From contig CAKNHF010000019.1 in the NCBI GenBank assembly GCA_930972465.1, forward strand, positions 1 to 58,052: a stretch of DNA of 58,052 nt. Direction: 5' to 3'. The notes below the pieces were generated by a model. That model saw only the letters and a list, made by a program, of their open reading frames with translations. It was not told the origin of the DNA and did not search any database. This DNA is from an uncultured Lachnospiraceae bacterium. Lineage in GTDB: Bacteria > Bacillota > Clostridia > Lachnospirales > Lachnospiraceae. Both the position numbers and the translations under genes were made by a program. Shown one piece after another: positions 42,575 through 52,141 of the stretch (positions within the stretch are counted from its first letter, which is position 1; every line of letters begins with the position of its first letter).

Positions 42575-43885
42575 ATGAAGAGAAGAGTACTTGCAGCATT
42601 AATGGCAGGAGCAATGGCCCTGTCACTTGCAGCTTGTGGAAGCGGAGGAGGAGACAAATCATCAGGTGGCGGCTCAGCGTCAGGCGGAGATGACAACACA
42701 TTGACAGTGTTCGCATGGGATCCGGCGTTTAATATCCCGGCTCTGGAGGCAGCAGCAGCGGATTACAAAGAGAACGTGAATCCGGATTTCAATCTTGAAA
42801 TTCTTGAGCAGGCTGCTTCAGCTGACGTTGAAACAGCAGTTACAACAGCAGCTTCCGCAGGTGATTTCAGCAACCTCCCGGATCTGGTTCTGTTCCAGGA
42901 TCACTACATTCAGAGATATGTAGCAGATTATCCGGACACATGGACTCCGCTGGGGGACATCGATATCAACTGGGATGATTTCTCAGCTGAGAAATTGGAC
43001 TACTCCACAATCGACGGCGAGCACTATGGAGTGCCGGTAGACAACGGTACTGTTATCTGCGCATACCGTACAGATATTCTGGAACAGGCTGGATATACCA
43101 TCGATGACCTTACAGGATGTACATGGGATGAGTTCATGAAGATCGGTAAGGATGTTCATGACAAGACAGGCAAAGCTCTTCTTTGTATGAACAGTGACGG
43201 TAATGACCTGCCGTATATGATGCTTCAGGCAGAGGGTGTATCTCAGTTCAAAGACGGCAAACCGTACATTACAGAGAATGAGACTCTTGTAGAGATTGTT
43301 GAGAAGTTAGTTCAGATGGCAAAAGACGGCACACTGCTTATGCCGAACAGCTGGTCTGACTATACAGACAAGGCAATCCAGGGTGACCAGGTTGCTGGTG
43401 TTATGAATGGTAACTGGATCATCCCGACAATCGAGAAAGTTGAAGCAAACAGTGGTAAATGGGAGATCACATCAATGCCGACACTTTCTGGCGGAGAAGG
43501 ATATGCAAGTAATGGCGGTTCCTCACTGTACATCACATCCAATTGCCAGAACGTTGACCTTGCAAAAGATTTCCTTGCAAAGACATTCGGCGGCAGCACG
43601 ACTACATATGACAACGCCCTGAGAGACGGCGGCGTTATCGCAACATATGCTCCGGCAGGCGAGACAGAGGTTTATCAGGAAGGCGTTGAGTTCTTCAATG
43701 ATCAGCCGATCTATGCTGATATCGTTGAGATGGGTACACATGTACAGATTGTTGAGCAGAGTGACTACCATTATTCAGCACGTAACTATGTCGGAACTGC
43801 GATCGTAAATATTATTAACGGCGCGGATACGATGGAAGCTCTTCAGGAGGCAGAAGATCAGCTGAACTTCGAGATGGGCAACTAA
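42575..43885 (+). CDS. ABC sugar-binding lipoprotein
   Basis: A 436-residue extracellular solute-binding protein of the MalE/family 1 type. The lipoprotein signal (MKRRVLAALMAGAMALSLAAC) ends in the lipobox LAAC with Cys21, followed by a Gly/Ser linker (GSGGGDKSSGGG). The mature part starts TLTVFAWDPAFNIPALEAAA. Typical family motifs include PDLVLFQDHYIQRYV, YGVPVDNGTVICAYRTDILEQ and ALLCMNSDG. It feeds the two permeases downstream. The beta-galactosidase nearby suggests a galactoside or galacto-oligosaccharide ligand (inference). Confidence 0.92.
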   Translation: MKRRVLAALMAGAMALSLAACGSGGGDKSSGGGSASGGDDNTLTVFAWDPAFNIPALEAAAADYKENVNPDFNLEILEQAASADVETAVTTAASAGDFSNLPDLVLFQDHYIQRYVADYPDTWTPLGDIDINWDDFSAEKLDYSTIDGEHYGVPVDNGTVICAYRTDILEQAGYTIDDLTGCTWDEFMKIGKDVHDKTGKALLCMNSDGNDLPYMMLQAEGVSQFKDGKPYITENETLVEIVEKLVQMAKDGTLLMPNSWSDYTDKAIQGDQVAGVMNGNWIIPTIEKVEANSGKWEITSMPTLSGGEGYASNGGSSLYITSNCQNVDLAKDFLAKTFGGSTTTYDNALRDGGVIATYAPAGETEVYQEGVEFFNDQPIYADIVEMGTHVQIVEQSDYHYSARNYVGTAIVNIINGADTMEALQEAEDQLNFEMGN

Positions 43886-43925
43886 ATCTTTCAACAACTG
43901 AAGAAACGCTAGAGAGATGAGACAA

Positions 43926-43956
43926 GGCGGGGGACGGAGAGATCCGTTACCCTGCC
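43926..43956 (+). other. Intercistronic hairpin after binding-protein gene
   Basis: GGC-GGG-ACGGA pairs with TCCGT-CCC-GCC around GAGAGA-type loop bases, with small bulges and no T-run. Such hairpins often protect the binding-protein mRNA and lower permease expression. Confidence 0.5.
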
Positions 43957-44003
43957 CTGTTTATCAGATGAGAGTTAGTCTTGAATAAAAGGAGGGGCTC
44001 TAA

Positions 44004-44906
44004 GTGAAGCAGAAAAAGAAAATGTCGCTGCTTGCGAAGCAGTCAGTGGCCGGCTGGGTTTTTCTGACCCCGGCTACGATCCTGATCGCCGTCATGGCTT
44101 TCTGGCCGATGATTCAGGCGTTCATCATGTCACTTCAGACCGGGTCCAGTGCAAACTTGCAGTGGAATGATCCGATCTTTAATAACTACACAAGGATGTT
44201 CGCAGATAAAGTATTTTTAAGATCTGTTGGAAATACATTCCTGTATCTGATTATTCAGGTGCCGATTATGCTGATTCTGGCAATCCTGCTGGCACAGCTT
44301 CTGAACAACCAGCACCTGAAATTCAAAGGATTTTTCCGTACGTGTGTATTCCTTCCGTGTGCGACTGCCCTTGTATCCTACTCGTTGATCTTTAAGTCTC
44401 TGTTTGCAACAGATGGTCTAGTTAACGCGGTTCTTGTAAATCTTGGTATTTTCGAAGAAAACTATAATTTCCTCGGTCATTCCGCAAGTGCAAAAGCAAT
44501 CATTATCATTGCACTGATTTGGAGATGGACAGGATACAACATGGTATTCTATCTTGCCGGACTGCAGAACATCGAGTATTCTGTATATGAGGCTGCCAAG
44601 ATTGACGGCGCTAACGGCTGGAATACGTTCTGGAGAATTACAGTTCCGCTTCTGAAACCGACGATTATTATGACATTTATCATGTCAATCAACGGTACAC
44701 TGCAGCTGTTTGATGAGTCTGTCAACCTGACAAACGGAGGACCGGCAAACTCAACAATCACTATGTCACACTATATTTTTAACAATTCATTTGGTCAGGG
44801 TGGCGTTTCCAACTTTGGATATGCGACGGCGATGTGCTTCTTTGTATTTATCATCGTTGCGATTCTGGCATTTATCAATATGAAAGTAGGTGATACACGT
44901 GACTGA
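44004..44906 (+). CDS. Sugar ABC permease, MalF type
   Basis: A 300-residue inner-membrane permease with six helices. It begins QSVAGWVFLTPATILIAVMAF, and the cytoplasmic EAA loop reads EYSVYEAAKIDGANGWNTFWRITVPLLKP over about 191-219, which contacts the ATPase. The start codon is GTG behind GGAGGGG. It pairs with the next gene. No ATP-binding subunit is in the cluster, so a shared MsmK-type ATPase encoded elsewhere is needed. Confidence 0.92.
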   Translation: MKQKKKMSLLAKQSVAGWVFLTPATILIAVMAFWPMIQAFIMSLQTGSSANLQWNDPIFNNYTRMFADKVFLRSVGNTFLYLIIQVPIMLILAILLAQLLNNQHLKFKGFFRTCVFLPCATALVSYSLIFKSLFATDGLVNAVLVNLGIFEENYNFLGHSASAKAIIIIALIWRWTGYNMVFYLAGLQNIEYSVYEAAKIDGANGWNTFWRITVPLLKPTIIMTFIMSINGTLQLFDESVNLTNGGPANSTITMSHYIFNNSFGQGGVSNFGYATAMCFFVFIIVAILAFINMKVGDTRD

Positions 44907-45729
44907 GAAAAAGAACAGAAGTATGATTCAGCGCCGTCTGATTCCTACGTACATATTTTTGATTATCGTGTCGCTTATATCCGTCTTTCCGTTTTACTGG
45001 ATGATTTCTGCGGCAACGAATACGTCGTTTGAAGTTGCCAGTGGTAAAATTACGATCGGCACTCATTTGATCGAAAACTTCCAGAACCTGCTTGCCAATT
45101 ATGATCTCTGGCGTGCGATGGGAAACTCATTCCTGTACGCGATTGTGCAGACGGTTCTTGCTATTCTGATCTGTTCCCTGGCCGGTTACGGATTCGAGCT
45201 GTATCATGACAAGGGAAAAGACCTCGTATTCTCAATCCTGCTGCTGGCTATGATGATTCCTGCGGTTGCTACGATGATCCCGCTGTTCAAGCTCCTGTCA
45301 TCGGCAAAACTGCTGAACAGTGTGTGGGGATTCATTCTCCCGTCCATTTCGACGCCATTCCTGATCATGATGTTCCGACAGAATTCCAGGAACTTCCCGA
45401 TCGATACCATGGAAGCAGCTCGTATTGACGGTCTGAATGAGTTCCAGATCTTTTATCGTATGTACATGCCGATGATGAAAGCTACTTATGCGGCAGCCGG
45501 TGTTATCACATTCATGAATGCATGGAATGCATACCTGTGGCCGAAGGTAATCATGACAATGCCAGAAGCACAGACAATGCCTATGCTGATTGCAAACATG
45601 TCCTCCGGTTATACAACGGATTATGGTATGTTGATGGTCGGCGTCCTGTTCTGTTCAGTGCCTACGATGATTGTATTCTTCGTACTGCAGAAACAGTTTG
45701 CAGAAGGTATTACAGGTGCAGTTAAATAA
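44899..45729 (+). CDS. Sugar ABC permease, MalG type
   Basis: A 276-residue partner permease. It begins MTEKKNRSMIQRRL and a first helix (YIFLIIVSLISVFPFYWMI), and has the EAA loop DTMEAARIDGLNEFQIFYR with the following MPMMK. The preferred start is GTG at 44899, six bases after AGGTG; a GTG at 44890 is in frame but poorly spaced. It overlaps the upstream permease by eight bases. A terminator follows 17 bases after the stop. Confidence 0.92.
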   Translation: MTEKKNRSMIQRRLIPTYIFLIIVSLISVFPFYWMISAATNTSFEVASGKITIGTHLIENFQNLLANYDLWRAMGNSFLYAIVQTVLAILICSLAGYGFELYHDKGKDLVFSILLLAMMIPAVATMIPLFKLLSSAKLLNSVWGFILPSISTPFLIMMFRQNSRNFPIDTMEAARIDGLNEFQIFYRMYMPMMKATYAAAGVITFMNAWNAYLWPKVIMTMPEAQTMPMLIANMSSGYTTDYGMLMVGVLFCSVPTMIVFFVLQKQFAEGITGAVK

Positions 45730-45746
45730 GGTAAGCCTAGAGAATA

Positions 45747-45777
45747 AAAGAGCTGTCGCGCTGCGGCAGCTCTTTCT
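45747..45777. terminator. Bidirectional terminator after the permeases
   Basis: AAAGAGCTG-CGC pairs with GCG-CAGCTCTTT with one mismatch; T-rich tails occur on both strands. It serves the sugar operon and the convergent AraC gene. Confidence 0.85.
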
Positions 45778-45789
45778 GTATATCATTTT

Positions 45790-46605
45790 TTAAACAGTGC
45801 GATTAAGCTTTCGGAATTCAAGAGGAGTTACACCGGCAATTTTCTTGAAAACGGCAATAAAGTGACTTGTATCGGAGAATCCGGTCATACGGGCGATTTC
45901 CTGTACTTCCAGGCGCACGTCTGTAATAAGCAGTTCTTTTGCCTTGCTCAGACGGAAAGAAGTAAGATATTCATAAGTAGAACAGTTAAGAAACCGGCGA
46001 AAGAGCCGTGAAAGATACTGGGGAGTGATGTAGACCAGACCGCTCAGGCCGTCTACGGTGAGCTCCATGTAATAGTGCCTTTCGATTTCTTTTATCACAG
46101 GAAGCACATATCGCTGGTAGAGCGGATCTTTTTCCGTTCTGCGAGTATTTACTCCTTCCATAAAATTCATAAGAATGCTGTAGCAGCTTATGGAAACTGC
46201 CTTCTCATCTACCGGGTGTTCCTGGTATCTGTCGATGCAGTCGGAAAGCAGACGGGCAATGCGCGCCCCCTGCTCCTTTTCGGTCAGGATCACCTGTCTG
46301 TTTTCAAGCATCTGGGGAAGTATACTTTCAACCGTGCCCGTAAAGGATGCGAAAAGAGTATACCATTCTCTGCTTTCAGGGGTGTAGGAATGACGGATAA
46401 AAGGAGCGATCAGAATCCCCTCATCTTCATGGAGAATGTATGTATGCCCGGCGGCTTCGACCCGGCCTGTCCCCCGTTCTGTCTGAAGATAATGATAGAA
46501 TGGATATCCTCTGGGACGTACTACCGGATCCTGATTCCATTGATTCCCAAGAGAATCAAATGTGAAGGGTTCATTGATGGGAGTGCTGCGAAATATTATG
46601 GGCAT
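45790..46605 (-). CDS. AraC-family regulator of galactoside genes
   Basis: A 271-residue regulator. The N-terminal cupin region (GYPFYHYLQTERGTGRVEAAG, ILIAPFIRHSYTPES; described by landmarks) senses sugar. The C-terminal double HTH has LTVDGLSGLVYITPQYLSRLF and VQEIARMTGFSDTSHFIAVF. It lies between the sugar transporter operon and the divergent lacZ, so it is a likely regulator of both. The ATG at 46605 is eight bases after AGGCGG and is preferred to a GTG at 46614. It is not a close paralog of the other two AraC proteins in the window. Confidence 0.9.
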   Translation of the reverse strand: MPIIFRSTPINEPFTFDSLGNQWNQDPVVRPRGYPFYHYLQTERGTGRVEAAGHTYILHEDEGILIAPFIRHSYTPESREWYTLFASFTGTVESILPQMLENRQVILTEKEQGARIARLLSDCIDRYQEHPVDEKAVSISCYSILMNFMEGVNTRRTEKDPLYQRYVLPVIKEIERHYYMELTVDGLSGLVYITPQYLSRLFRRFLNCSTYEYLTSFRLSKAKELLITDVRLEVQEIARMTGFSDTSHFIAVFKKIAGVTPLEFRKLNRTV

Positions 46606-46738
46606 ATATGTCACCGCCTGTTTCGAAATATTATATTGTTTAGTTTAACATATGATACACAGAAATGTCTATTTATATTATACTGATAGTAAAGGTGAAG
46701 GCCAGATTACTTAAATTATGAACAGGAGGAATTAAGTT

Positions 46739-49700
46739 ATGGGCGTATTTAACTATGAAAACGTGAAGGATCCCAGGTATTTCCGTGACGGCAGGCTGGA
46801 TGCACACTCTGATCATGAATATTATGCTTCCAGAGAAGACGCGCATGAAAGAGAATGTACCTTCAGAGAATCACTGAATGGTCTGTGGAAATTTCACTAT
46901 GCAAAGAATTACAATTCTGCGATTCATGGATTTGAATCAGAGGGATACGACTGCAGAGACTGGGACGACATCCATGTTCCGGCGCATATCCAGCTGGAGG
47001 GATATGATATTCCACAGTATGCAAATACCCAGTATCCCTGGGAAGGACATGAGGAGATCGGCCCCGGTGAGATACCGACACATTTTAATCCGGTGGCAAG
47101 CTATGTGAAGTACTTTGAAGTGCCGGAAAGGATGAAAGGCAGGAGGCTGTTTATATCTTTCCAGGGGGCAGAGAGCGGACTTGCACTTTGGCTTAACGGG
47201 CAGTTTGTCGGATACAGTGAGGATACGTTCACACCGTCGGAGTTTGAACTCACCGACTTCCTGAAAGAAGGAGAGAATAAGCTTGCAGCTCAGGTTTTTA
47301 AGTGGACAAGCAGCAGCTGGTGTGAGGATCAGGATTTCTACAGATTTTCAGGAATCTACCGTGATGTATATCTGTATACTGTTCCGGATGTACACATCCG
47401 CGATCTCAGGATACGGGCTCTTCCGGATGCGTCTCTCACGAAAGGCACACTGGAGATCTGCACAGAGACATGGGGAGAAGGAAAAGCTGTCTTCACACTG
47501 ACGAACGGAAATGTATCTTTTGAAGGCGAGTGGAATCTTGCAGACGGCAAATATACAATGGAGATTGCCAATCCTGTTCTGTGGAGTGCGGAAGATCCCC
47601 AGCTCTATGACCTGTACATTGAGGTGCATGACGCCGAGGGCGTACTCCAGGAAGTGATTCCGGAGAAGGTAGGTTTCCGGAGATTTGAGATGAAAGACAG
47701 TATCATGACTCTGAACGGAAAGAGAATCGTGTTTAAGGGCGTAAACCGTCATGAATTCAGCTCTGTGACTGGACGCCATGTATCAGAGGAAGAACTTGTA
47801 AAAGATCTTGTTACAATGAAGCAGAACAACATCAATGCAATCCGTACATGCCACTACCCTGACGCATCTCCGCTCTACAGGCTCTGCGATGAATATGGTC
47901 TGTATCTGATCGATGAGACGAATCTTGAATCTCATGGCTCATGGGATACTGTTGAGGGAACCGGAGATTATTCCGGAGTAGTACCGCACGATAAACCGGA
48001 ATGGCTTGATATGATGCTTGACCGTGCAAATTCCATGTATCAGAGAGATAAGAATCATCCTGCGATTCTGATATGGTCATGCGGAAACGAGTCCTTTGGC
48101 GGAAGGGATATTTATGAGATGTCCCAGTTCTTCAGAAAAGAGGATCCTACACGCCTTGTTCATTATGAAGGTCTCTTCCATGACCGCAGCTACAATGACA
48201 CAAGTGATATGGAAAGTCAGATGTATCCTTCGGTGGAATCGATCAAAGAATTCCTGGCAAAAGACAGGAGCAAACCGTTTATCTGCTGCGAATATACACA
48301 TGCTATGGGAAATTCCTGCGGTGCGATGCACAAATATACGGATCTGACAGACACAGAGCCGCTTTACCAGGGAGGATTCATCTGGGATTATATTGATCAG
48401 ACACTTTACAAAAAGGATCGATACGGAAAAGAATTCCAGGCTTACGGCGGAGATTTCGGTGAACGTCCGACAGACTACGAGTTCAGCGCAAACGGAATTG
48501 TCCATGGCGGAGAGAGAAATCCTTCTCCGAAGATGCAGGAGGTTAAGTTCAACTACCAGAATATCACTGCGGAAGTCAGAAAAGACGAAGTGCTTATAGT
48601 AAATAAAAATCTGTTTGTGAATACAGATAAGTACGATTGTGTCATAATGGTACAGCGGGACGGAAAGCTGATCCGTCAGACAATGCTTGAAACAGATGTC
48701 AAGCCTCTGAGCGAAAAACTGTACAGGCTTCCTTTACCGGAGGAGAAAAAAGCGGGAGAATACACTGTGACTGTTTCTTTCCGGCTGAAAGAGGCCGAGG
48801 TATGGGCTCCGGCAGGACATGAAATAGCCTTTGGACAGTATGTCTATTCCGTGGAGGGAAAGAAGAACGTCTGCACGAAACCGATCGATGTGATAAAGAG
48901 CGCGCATAATATCGGGGTTCGCGGAGAGAATTTTGAAGTCCTTTTCTCATTCCTGAACGGCGGACTTGTCTCCTACAAATATGCCGGAAAAGAGATGATC
49001 GAATCCATACCGAAGCCGAACTTCTGGAGAGCACCTACGGACAATGATAACGGCAATCATATGCCGGCCAGATATGCGCAGTGGAAAATCGCAAGTCTCT
49101 ATCCTGCTCATAAGGATTACCACGAGAGCACATATGGCAGAATTATTGCTCCGGAGCTTGAAGTGGAGGACGGAAAGGCAACTGTAACATTTACATATCT
49201 TCTTCCGACGATACCTGCAAGCCGTTGCAGTCTTTCCTACGAAGTGTCCGGTGACGGAAGAGTCCGCACAACACTTTCTTATGATCCTGTGAAAGAGCTC
49301 GGGGATATGCCGGAGTTCGGTGTAATGTTTAAGCTCAATGCCGATTATGATCATCTGGAGTGGTATGGCATGGGACCTGCGGAAACGTATGCAGACCGTC
49401 AGAAAGGAGCAAAACTGGGAATCTACAGGAATCTTGTCAAAGATAATATGGCCGCGTATATTGTTCCCCAGGAGTGCGGCAGCAAAGTGGGAGTACGCTA
49501 TGCCAAGGTAACGGACCGCAAGGGCAGAGGAATGCTTTTTGAGATGGATGAGAAGAGCGGACCGATGATGTTCTCAGCCCTTCCGTATACGCCGCACGAA
49601 CTTGAAAACGCGAGACATCCGTTTGAGCTTCCTGAAGTACATTATACGGTAATCCGTGCGGCTCTCGGACAGATGGGAATTGCGGGCGATGACAGCTGGG

Positions 49701-49777
49701 GTTCTCCGACACATCCGGAATATCTGCTTAAAGCTGATGAGAAGATGGAGTTCTCTTTTGTATTCAAGGGAATTTAA
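46739..49777 (+). CDS. lacZ: Beta-galactosidase, GH2 (LacZ type)
   Basis: A 1012-residue GH2 enzyme of the size and layout of E. coli LacZ. It has an N-terminal sugar-binding domain with RESLNGLWKFHYA, immunoglobulin-like domains, a TIM barrel and a C-terminal beta-sandwich. The acid/base Glu451 is in IWSCGNES and the nucleophile Glu518 is in CCEYTHAMGNS. The NRHEF and CHYPDASPLYRLCDEYGLY regions are also typical. It cleaves lactose and related galactosides. There is no signal peptide, so the substrate is imported first. AGGAGG precedes the ATG. A terminator lies about 120 bases downstream. Confidence 0.96.
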   Translation: MGVFNYENVKDPRYFRDGRLDAHSDHEYYASREDAHERECTFRESLNGLWKFHYAKNYNSAIHGFESEGYDCRDWDDIHVPAHIQLEGYDIPQYANTQYPWEGHEEIGPGEIPTHFNPVASYVKYFEVPERMKGRRLFISFQGAESGLALWLNGQFVGYSEDTFTPSEFELTDFLKEGENKLAAQVFKWTSSSWCEDQDFYRFSGIYRDVYLYTVPDVHIRDLRIRALPDASLTKGTLEICTETWGEGKAVFTLTNGNVSFEGEWNLADGKYTMEIANPVLWSAEDPQLYDLYIEVHDAEGVLQEVIPEKVGFRRFEMKDSIMTLNGKRIVFKGVNRHEFSSVTGRHVSEEELVKDLVTMKQNNINAIRTCHYPDASPLYRLCDEYGLYLIDETNLESHGSWDTVEGTGDYSGVVPHDKPEWLDMMLDRANSMYQRDKNHPAILIWSCGNESFGGRDIYEMSQFFRKEDPTRLVHYEGLFHDRSYNDTSDMESQMYPSVESIKEFLAKDRSKPFICCEYTHAMGNSCGAMHKYTDLTDTEPLYQGGFIWDYIDQTLYKKDRYGKEFQAYGGDFGERPTDYEFSANGIVHGGERNPSPKMQEVKFNYQNITAEVRKDEVLIVNKNLFVNTDKYDCVIMVQRDGKLIRQTMLETDVKPLSEKLYRLPLPEEKKAGEYTVTVSFRLKEAEVWAPAGHEIAFGQYVYSVEGKKNVCTKPIDVIKSAHNIGVRGENFEVLFSFLNGGLVSYKYAGKEMIESIPKPNFWRAPTDNDNGNHMPARYAQWKIASLYPAHKDYHESTYGRIIAPELEVEDGKATVTFTYLLPTIPASRCSLSYEVSGDGRVRTTLSYDPVKELGDMPEFGVMFKLNADYDHLEWYGMGPAETYADRQKGAKLGIYRNLVKDNMAAYIVPQECGSKVGVRYAKVTDRKGRGMLFEMDEKSGPMMFSALPYTPHELENARHPFELPEVHYTVIRAALGQMGIAGDDSWGSPTHPEYLLKADEKMEFSFVFKGI

Positions 49778-49899
49778 ATGCCTGATAAAGACATGACAGG
49801 ATCATAAAATGAGGAGCGGTATCCATGGTGCATGCGGTTCCTTCCGGTATGTCGGTGATTCTGAGAGACAGAAAAACTCAGTGATATGGTAAGCATGAG

Positions 49900-49931
49900 G
49901 CAGGGGGTTCATATGAGGCCCTCTGCTTTTT
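49900..49931 (+). terminator. Terminator after lacZ
   Basis: GCAGGGGG pairs with CCCTCTGC (one G-T pair) around an 11-base loop, followed by TTTTT. The bases between the lacZ stop and this point show no gene. Confidence 0.7.
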
Positions 49932-49996
49932 AATGGAAGGAAGCATAAAATAATGTTAGAATAATATATAGCATATATTGTGTACCGGAGAGAAGA

Positions 49997-50941
49997 GTGA
50001 AAATGGAACAGGATGTTTTACAGAAGGAAAATGAGAAAAAGGTTGAGTACAGGTATTATGAAATGCCTGTAAATTCGTATGTACTGCCGCTTTTAGGAGA
50101 ACGGTGGATAACAAATTACGGGAAAGACTCCCTGCATTTCCACAATTATCTTGAAATCGGATACTGTTATTACGGAAAGGGACGCATCGTCACAGAGGAT
50201 CAGGTTTTTGAATATGAAAATGATACATTTACGATCATTCCCAAAAATCTTATCCACCGCACATGGAGCAATCCGGAGAGGGTCGAAAAGTGGGAATATC
50301 TTTTTATTGATGTAGATGGATTTCTCACTCATTTTTATCAGAATGACCTAACTGCGGCTGCGGCCTCTCTGAAGGAAAAAAGCGAAAAGAAAATCCAGGT
50401 TTATACTGCCTCTCAGAAACCTGAAACTGCCGCTGTAATTCGCTTTGCCCTGGATGAGGCGCGGGGAAGAAAAAAGTTTTACAAAGAGAGTATGAAGGGC
50501 TGCGTTCAGACTCTCCTTGCCATGATAGCCAGGAATGCAGGTGCTGAGACGGAAAGCCCGGAGGAGTCTGAAAGAGGAAGAAAAGAAAATCGTCTTGGGG
50601 TCGTACTGGAGTATATCTCGACGCATTATCCTGAAAATATTCGGATTTCAGATCTGGCCCGATTGTGTCACGTAAGTGAGACCCACCTCAGAAGGCTTTT
50701 TCAGGATGTCATAAATATAACACCTCTCGAATACATCAATCTTGTGCGGATACAGGCGGCCTGCCATGAACTTTATAAGACTGATAAACCGGTCGATACA
50801 ATCCGTTCGGAAACAGGTTTCGACACTGCGTCCACATTCAATCGGAATTTTAAGAGGCTCGTCGGCATGTCGCCGATTGAGTGGCGGACAAAGAAGCGGG
50901 AGAAAGCGGATTATAATATTTCGATATATAAAGGATGGTGA
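49997..50941 (+). CDS. AraC-family regulator, paralog of the one at 40783
   Basis: A 314-residue regulator. The cupin-like domain starts VEYRYYEMPVNSYVLPLLGERW and contains LHFHNYLEIGYCYYGKG. The double HTH has IRISDLARLCHVSETHLRRLF and PVDTIRSETGFDTASTFNRNF. It shares the motifs EYRYY.MP, LLGE.W, HFHNY.EIGYCY and a terminal GW with the protein at 40783. The start is GTG at 49997, six bases after GGAG, or ATG at 50003. It sits between lacZ and the nucleotidyltransferase/galE pair. Confidence 0.88.
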   Translation: MKMEQDVLQKENEKKVEYRYYEMPVNSYVLPLLGERWITNYGKDSLHFHNYLEIGYCYYGKGRIVTEDQVFEYENDTFTIIPKNLIHRTWSNPERVEKWEYLFIDVDGFLTHFYQNDLTAAAASLKEKSEKKIQVYTASQKPETAAVIRFALDEARGRKKFYKESMKGCVQTLLAMIARNAGAETESPEESERGRKENRLGVVLEYISTHYPENIRISDLARLCHVSETHLRRLFQDVINITPLEYINLVRIQAACHELYKTDKPVDTIRSETGFDTASTFNRNFKRLVGMSPIEWRTKKREKADYNISIYKGW

Positions 50942-51068
50942 GTCCAACAGTAATGCTCTGTGAGGTATCATTTCTGTTTTCTCATGCCCGGCTATGGATT
51001 TTTTCAGCTTTTTATCATACAATGGAACAGGAAAACGAAAGCTCTTGAGATCAAAGGAGGAGGAAGAT

Positions 51069-52007
51069 ATGAAGAAACCGGTTCTGGTTATTATGGCTGC
51101 GGGGATGGGTAGCAGATACGGAGGCCTGAAACAGATTGATCCTGTGGATAAAGAAGGACACATTATTATGGATTTTTCAATCTATGACGCGAAACGTGCA
51201 GGTTTTGAAAAGGTCGTCTTCATTATCAAAAAGGAAAATGAAGAAGACTTTAAGAAAGCTGTGGGACGCAGAACGGAGCAGATAATGGACGTGGCATATG
51301 CGTTTCAGGATCTCCATAATATTCCTGAGGGATTCAGTGTACCGGAAGGACGTGTAAAACCGTGGGGAACAGCTCATGCTGTTTTAAGCGCCATAAATGA
51401 AGTGGATGGTCCTTTTGCGGTGATTAATGCAGATGACTATTATGGATGCCATGCTTTTGAGGCGATATATGATTACCTGACCACGCATGAAGATGATGAA
51501 AAGTATCGTTATACAATGGTTGGCTACAGATTGAAAAATACGGTTACAGATAACGGACATGTAGCCAGGGGAATCTGCGAGCTTAATTCAGAGAAGGAAC
51601 TGGTGGGAATAAAGGAGAGGACAAGGATCGAGAAAAGAGACGGCGGCATCGCCTACTCTGAGGATGAAGGCGAGACCTGGACCGGACTGGATCCCGACAC
51701 TCTGGTTTCAATGAATATGTGGGGATTTACAAGGAGCATTCTGGACGAGATCAGCGCAGGATTTCCTGAATTCCTGAGAAAAGGTCTGGAAGAAAATCCG
51801 TTGAAATGCGAGTATTTTCTCCCGTCAGTTGTAAGCGGCCTCCTTGAAGAGGGACGAGCGTCTGTGAAAGTGCTTGAGTCGGAGGATAAATGGTATGGAG
51901 TGACTTATAAAGAGGATAAACCTGTTGTTGTCGCTGCCATACAGGCGCTGAAAGATTCCGGAGTCTATCCGCAGAAGTTATGGGAGGATGCAACATTTTT
52001 ACCATAA
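51069..52007 (+). CDS. Sugar-phosphate nucleotidyltransferase-like protein
   Basis: A 312-residue enzyme of the NTP-transferase fold. The nucleotide loop is VIMAAGMGSRYGGLKQID, and later landmarks are KPWGTAHAVLSA, FAVINADDYYG (metal Asp) and SMNMWGF. These enzymes transfer NMP to a sugar 1-phosphate. The next gene is UDP-galactose epimerase, so a UTP:hexose-1-phosphate uridylyltransferase role is plausible but unproven. AGGAGGAGGAAG before the ATG at 51069 sets the start; the frame open from 50994 lacks a site. Confidence 0.85.
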   Translation: MKKPVLVIMAAGMGSRYGGLKQIDPVDKEGHIIMDFSIYDAKRAGFEKVVFIIKKENEEDFKKAVGRRTEQIMDVAYAFQDLHNIPEGFSVPEGRVKPWGTAHAVLSAINEVDGPFAVINADDYYGCHAFEAIYDYLTTHEDDEKYRYTMVGYRLKNTVTDNGHVARGICELNSEKELVGIKERTRIEKRDGGIAYSEDEGETWTGLDPDTLVSMNMWGFTRSILDEISAGFPEFLRKGLEENPLKCEYFLPSVVSGLLEEGRASVKVLESEDKWYGVTYKEDKPVVVAAIQALKDSGVYPQKLWEDATFLP

Positions 52008-52141
52008 GATGGGATAAAAGTATAAAGAAGTTTCCTGGTTGTTGTGCTATACTGTAATTGTAGGCGAGAGATGATACTTTGAGTATCGGCATGCGTCAGC
52101 AGAAGAACTCAAGCGGAGCAAAAGTTGAAGGAGGAAATGAT

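Noticed and set aside
46640-46655. TTTAGTTTAACATA between AraC and lacZ as a fifth GTTAG-type box
   Set aside because: Only one half-site resembles the motif and there is no CTAAC partner.
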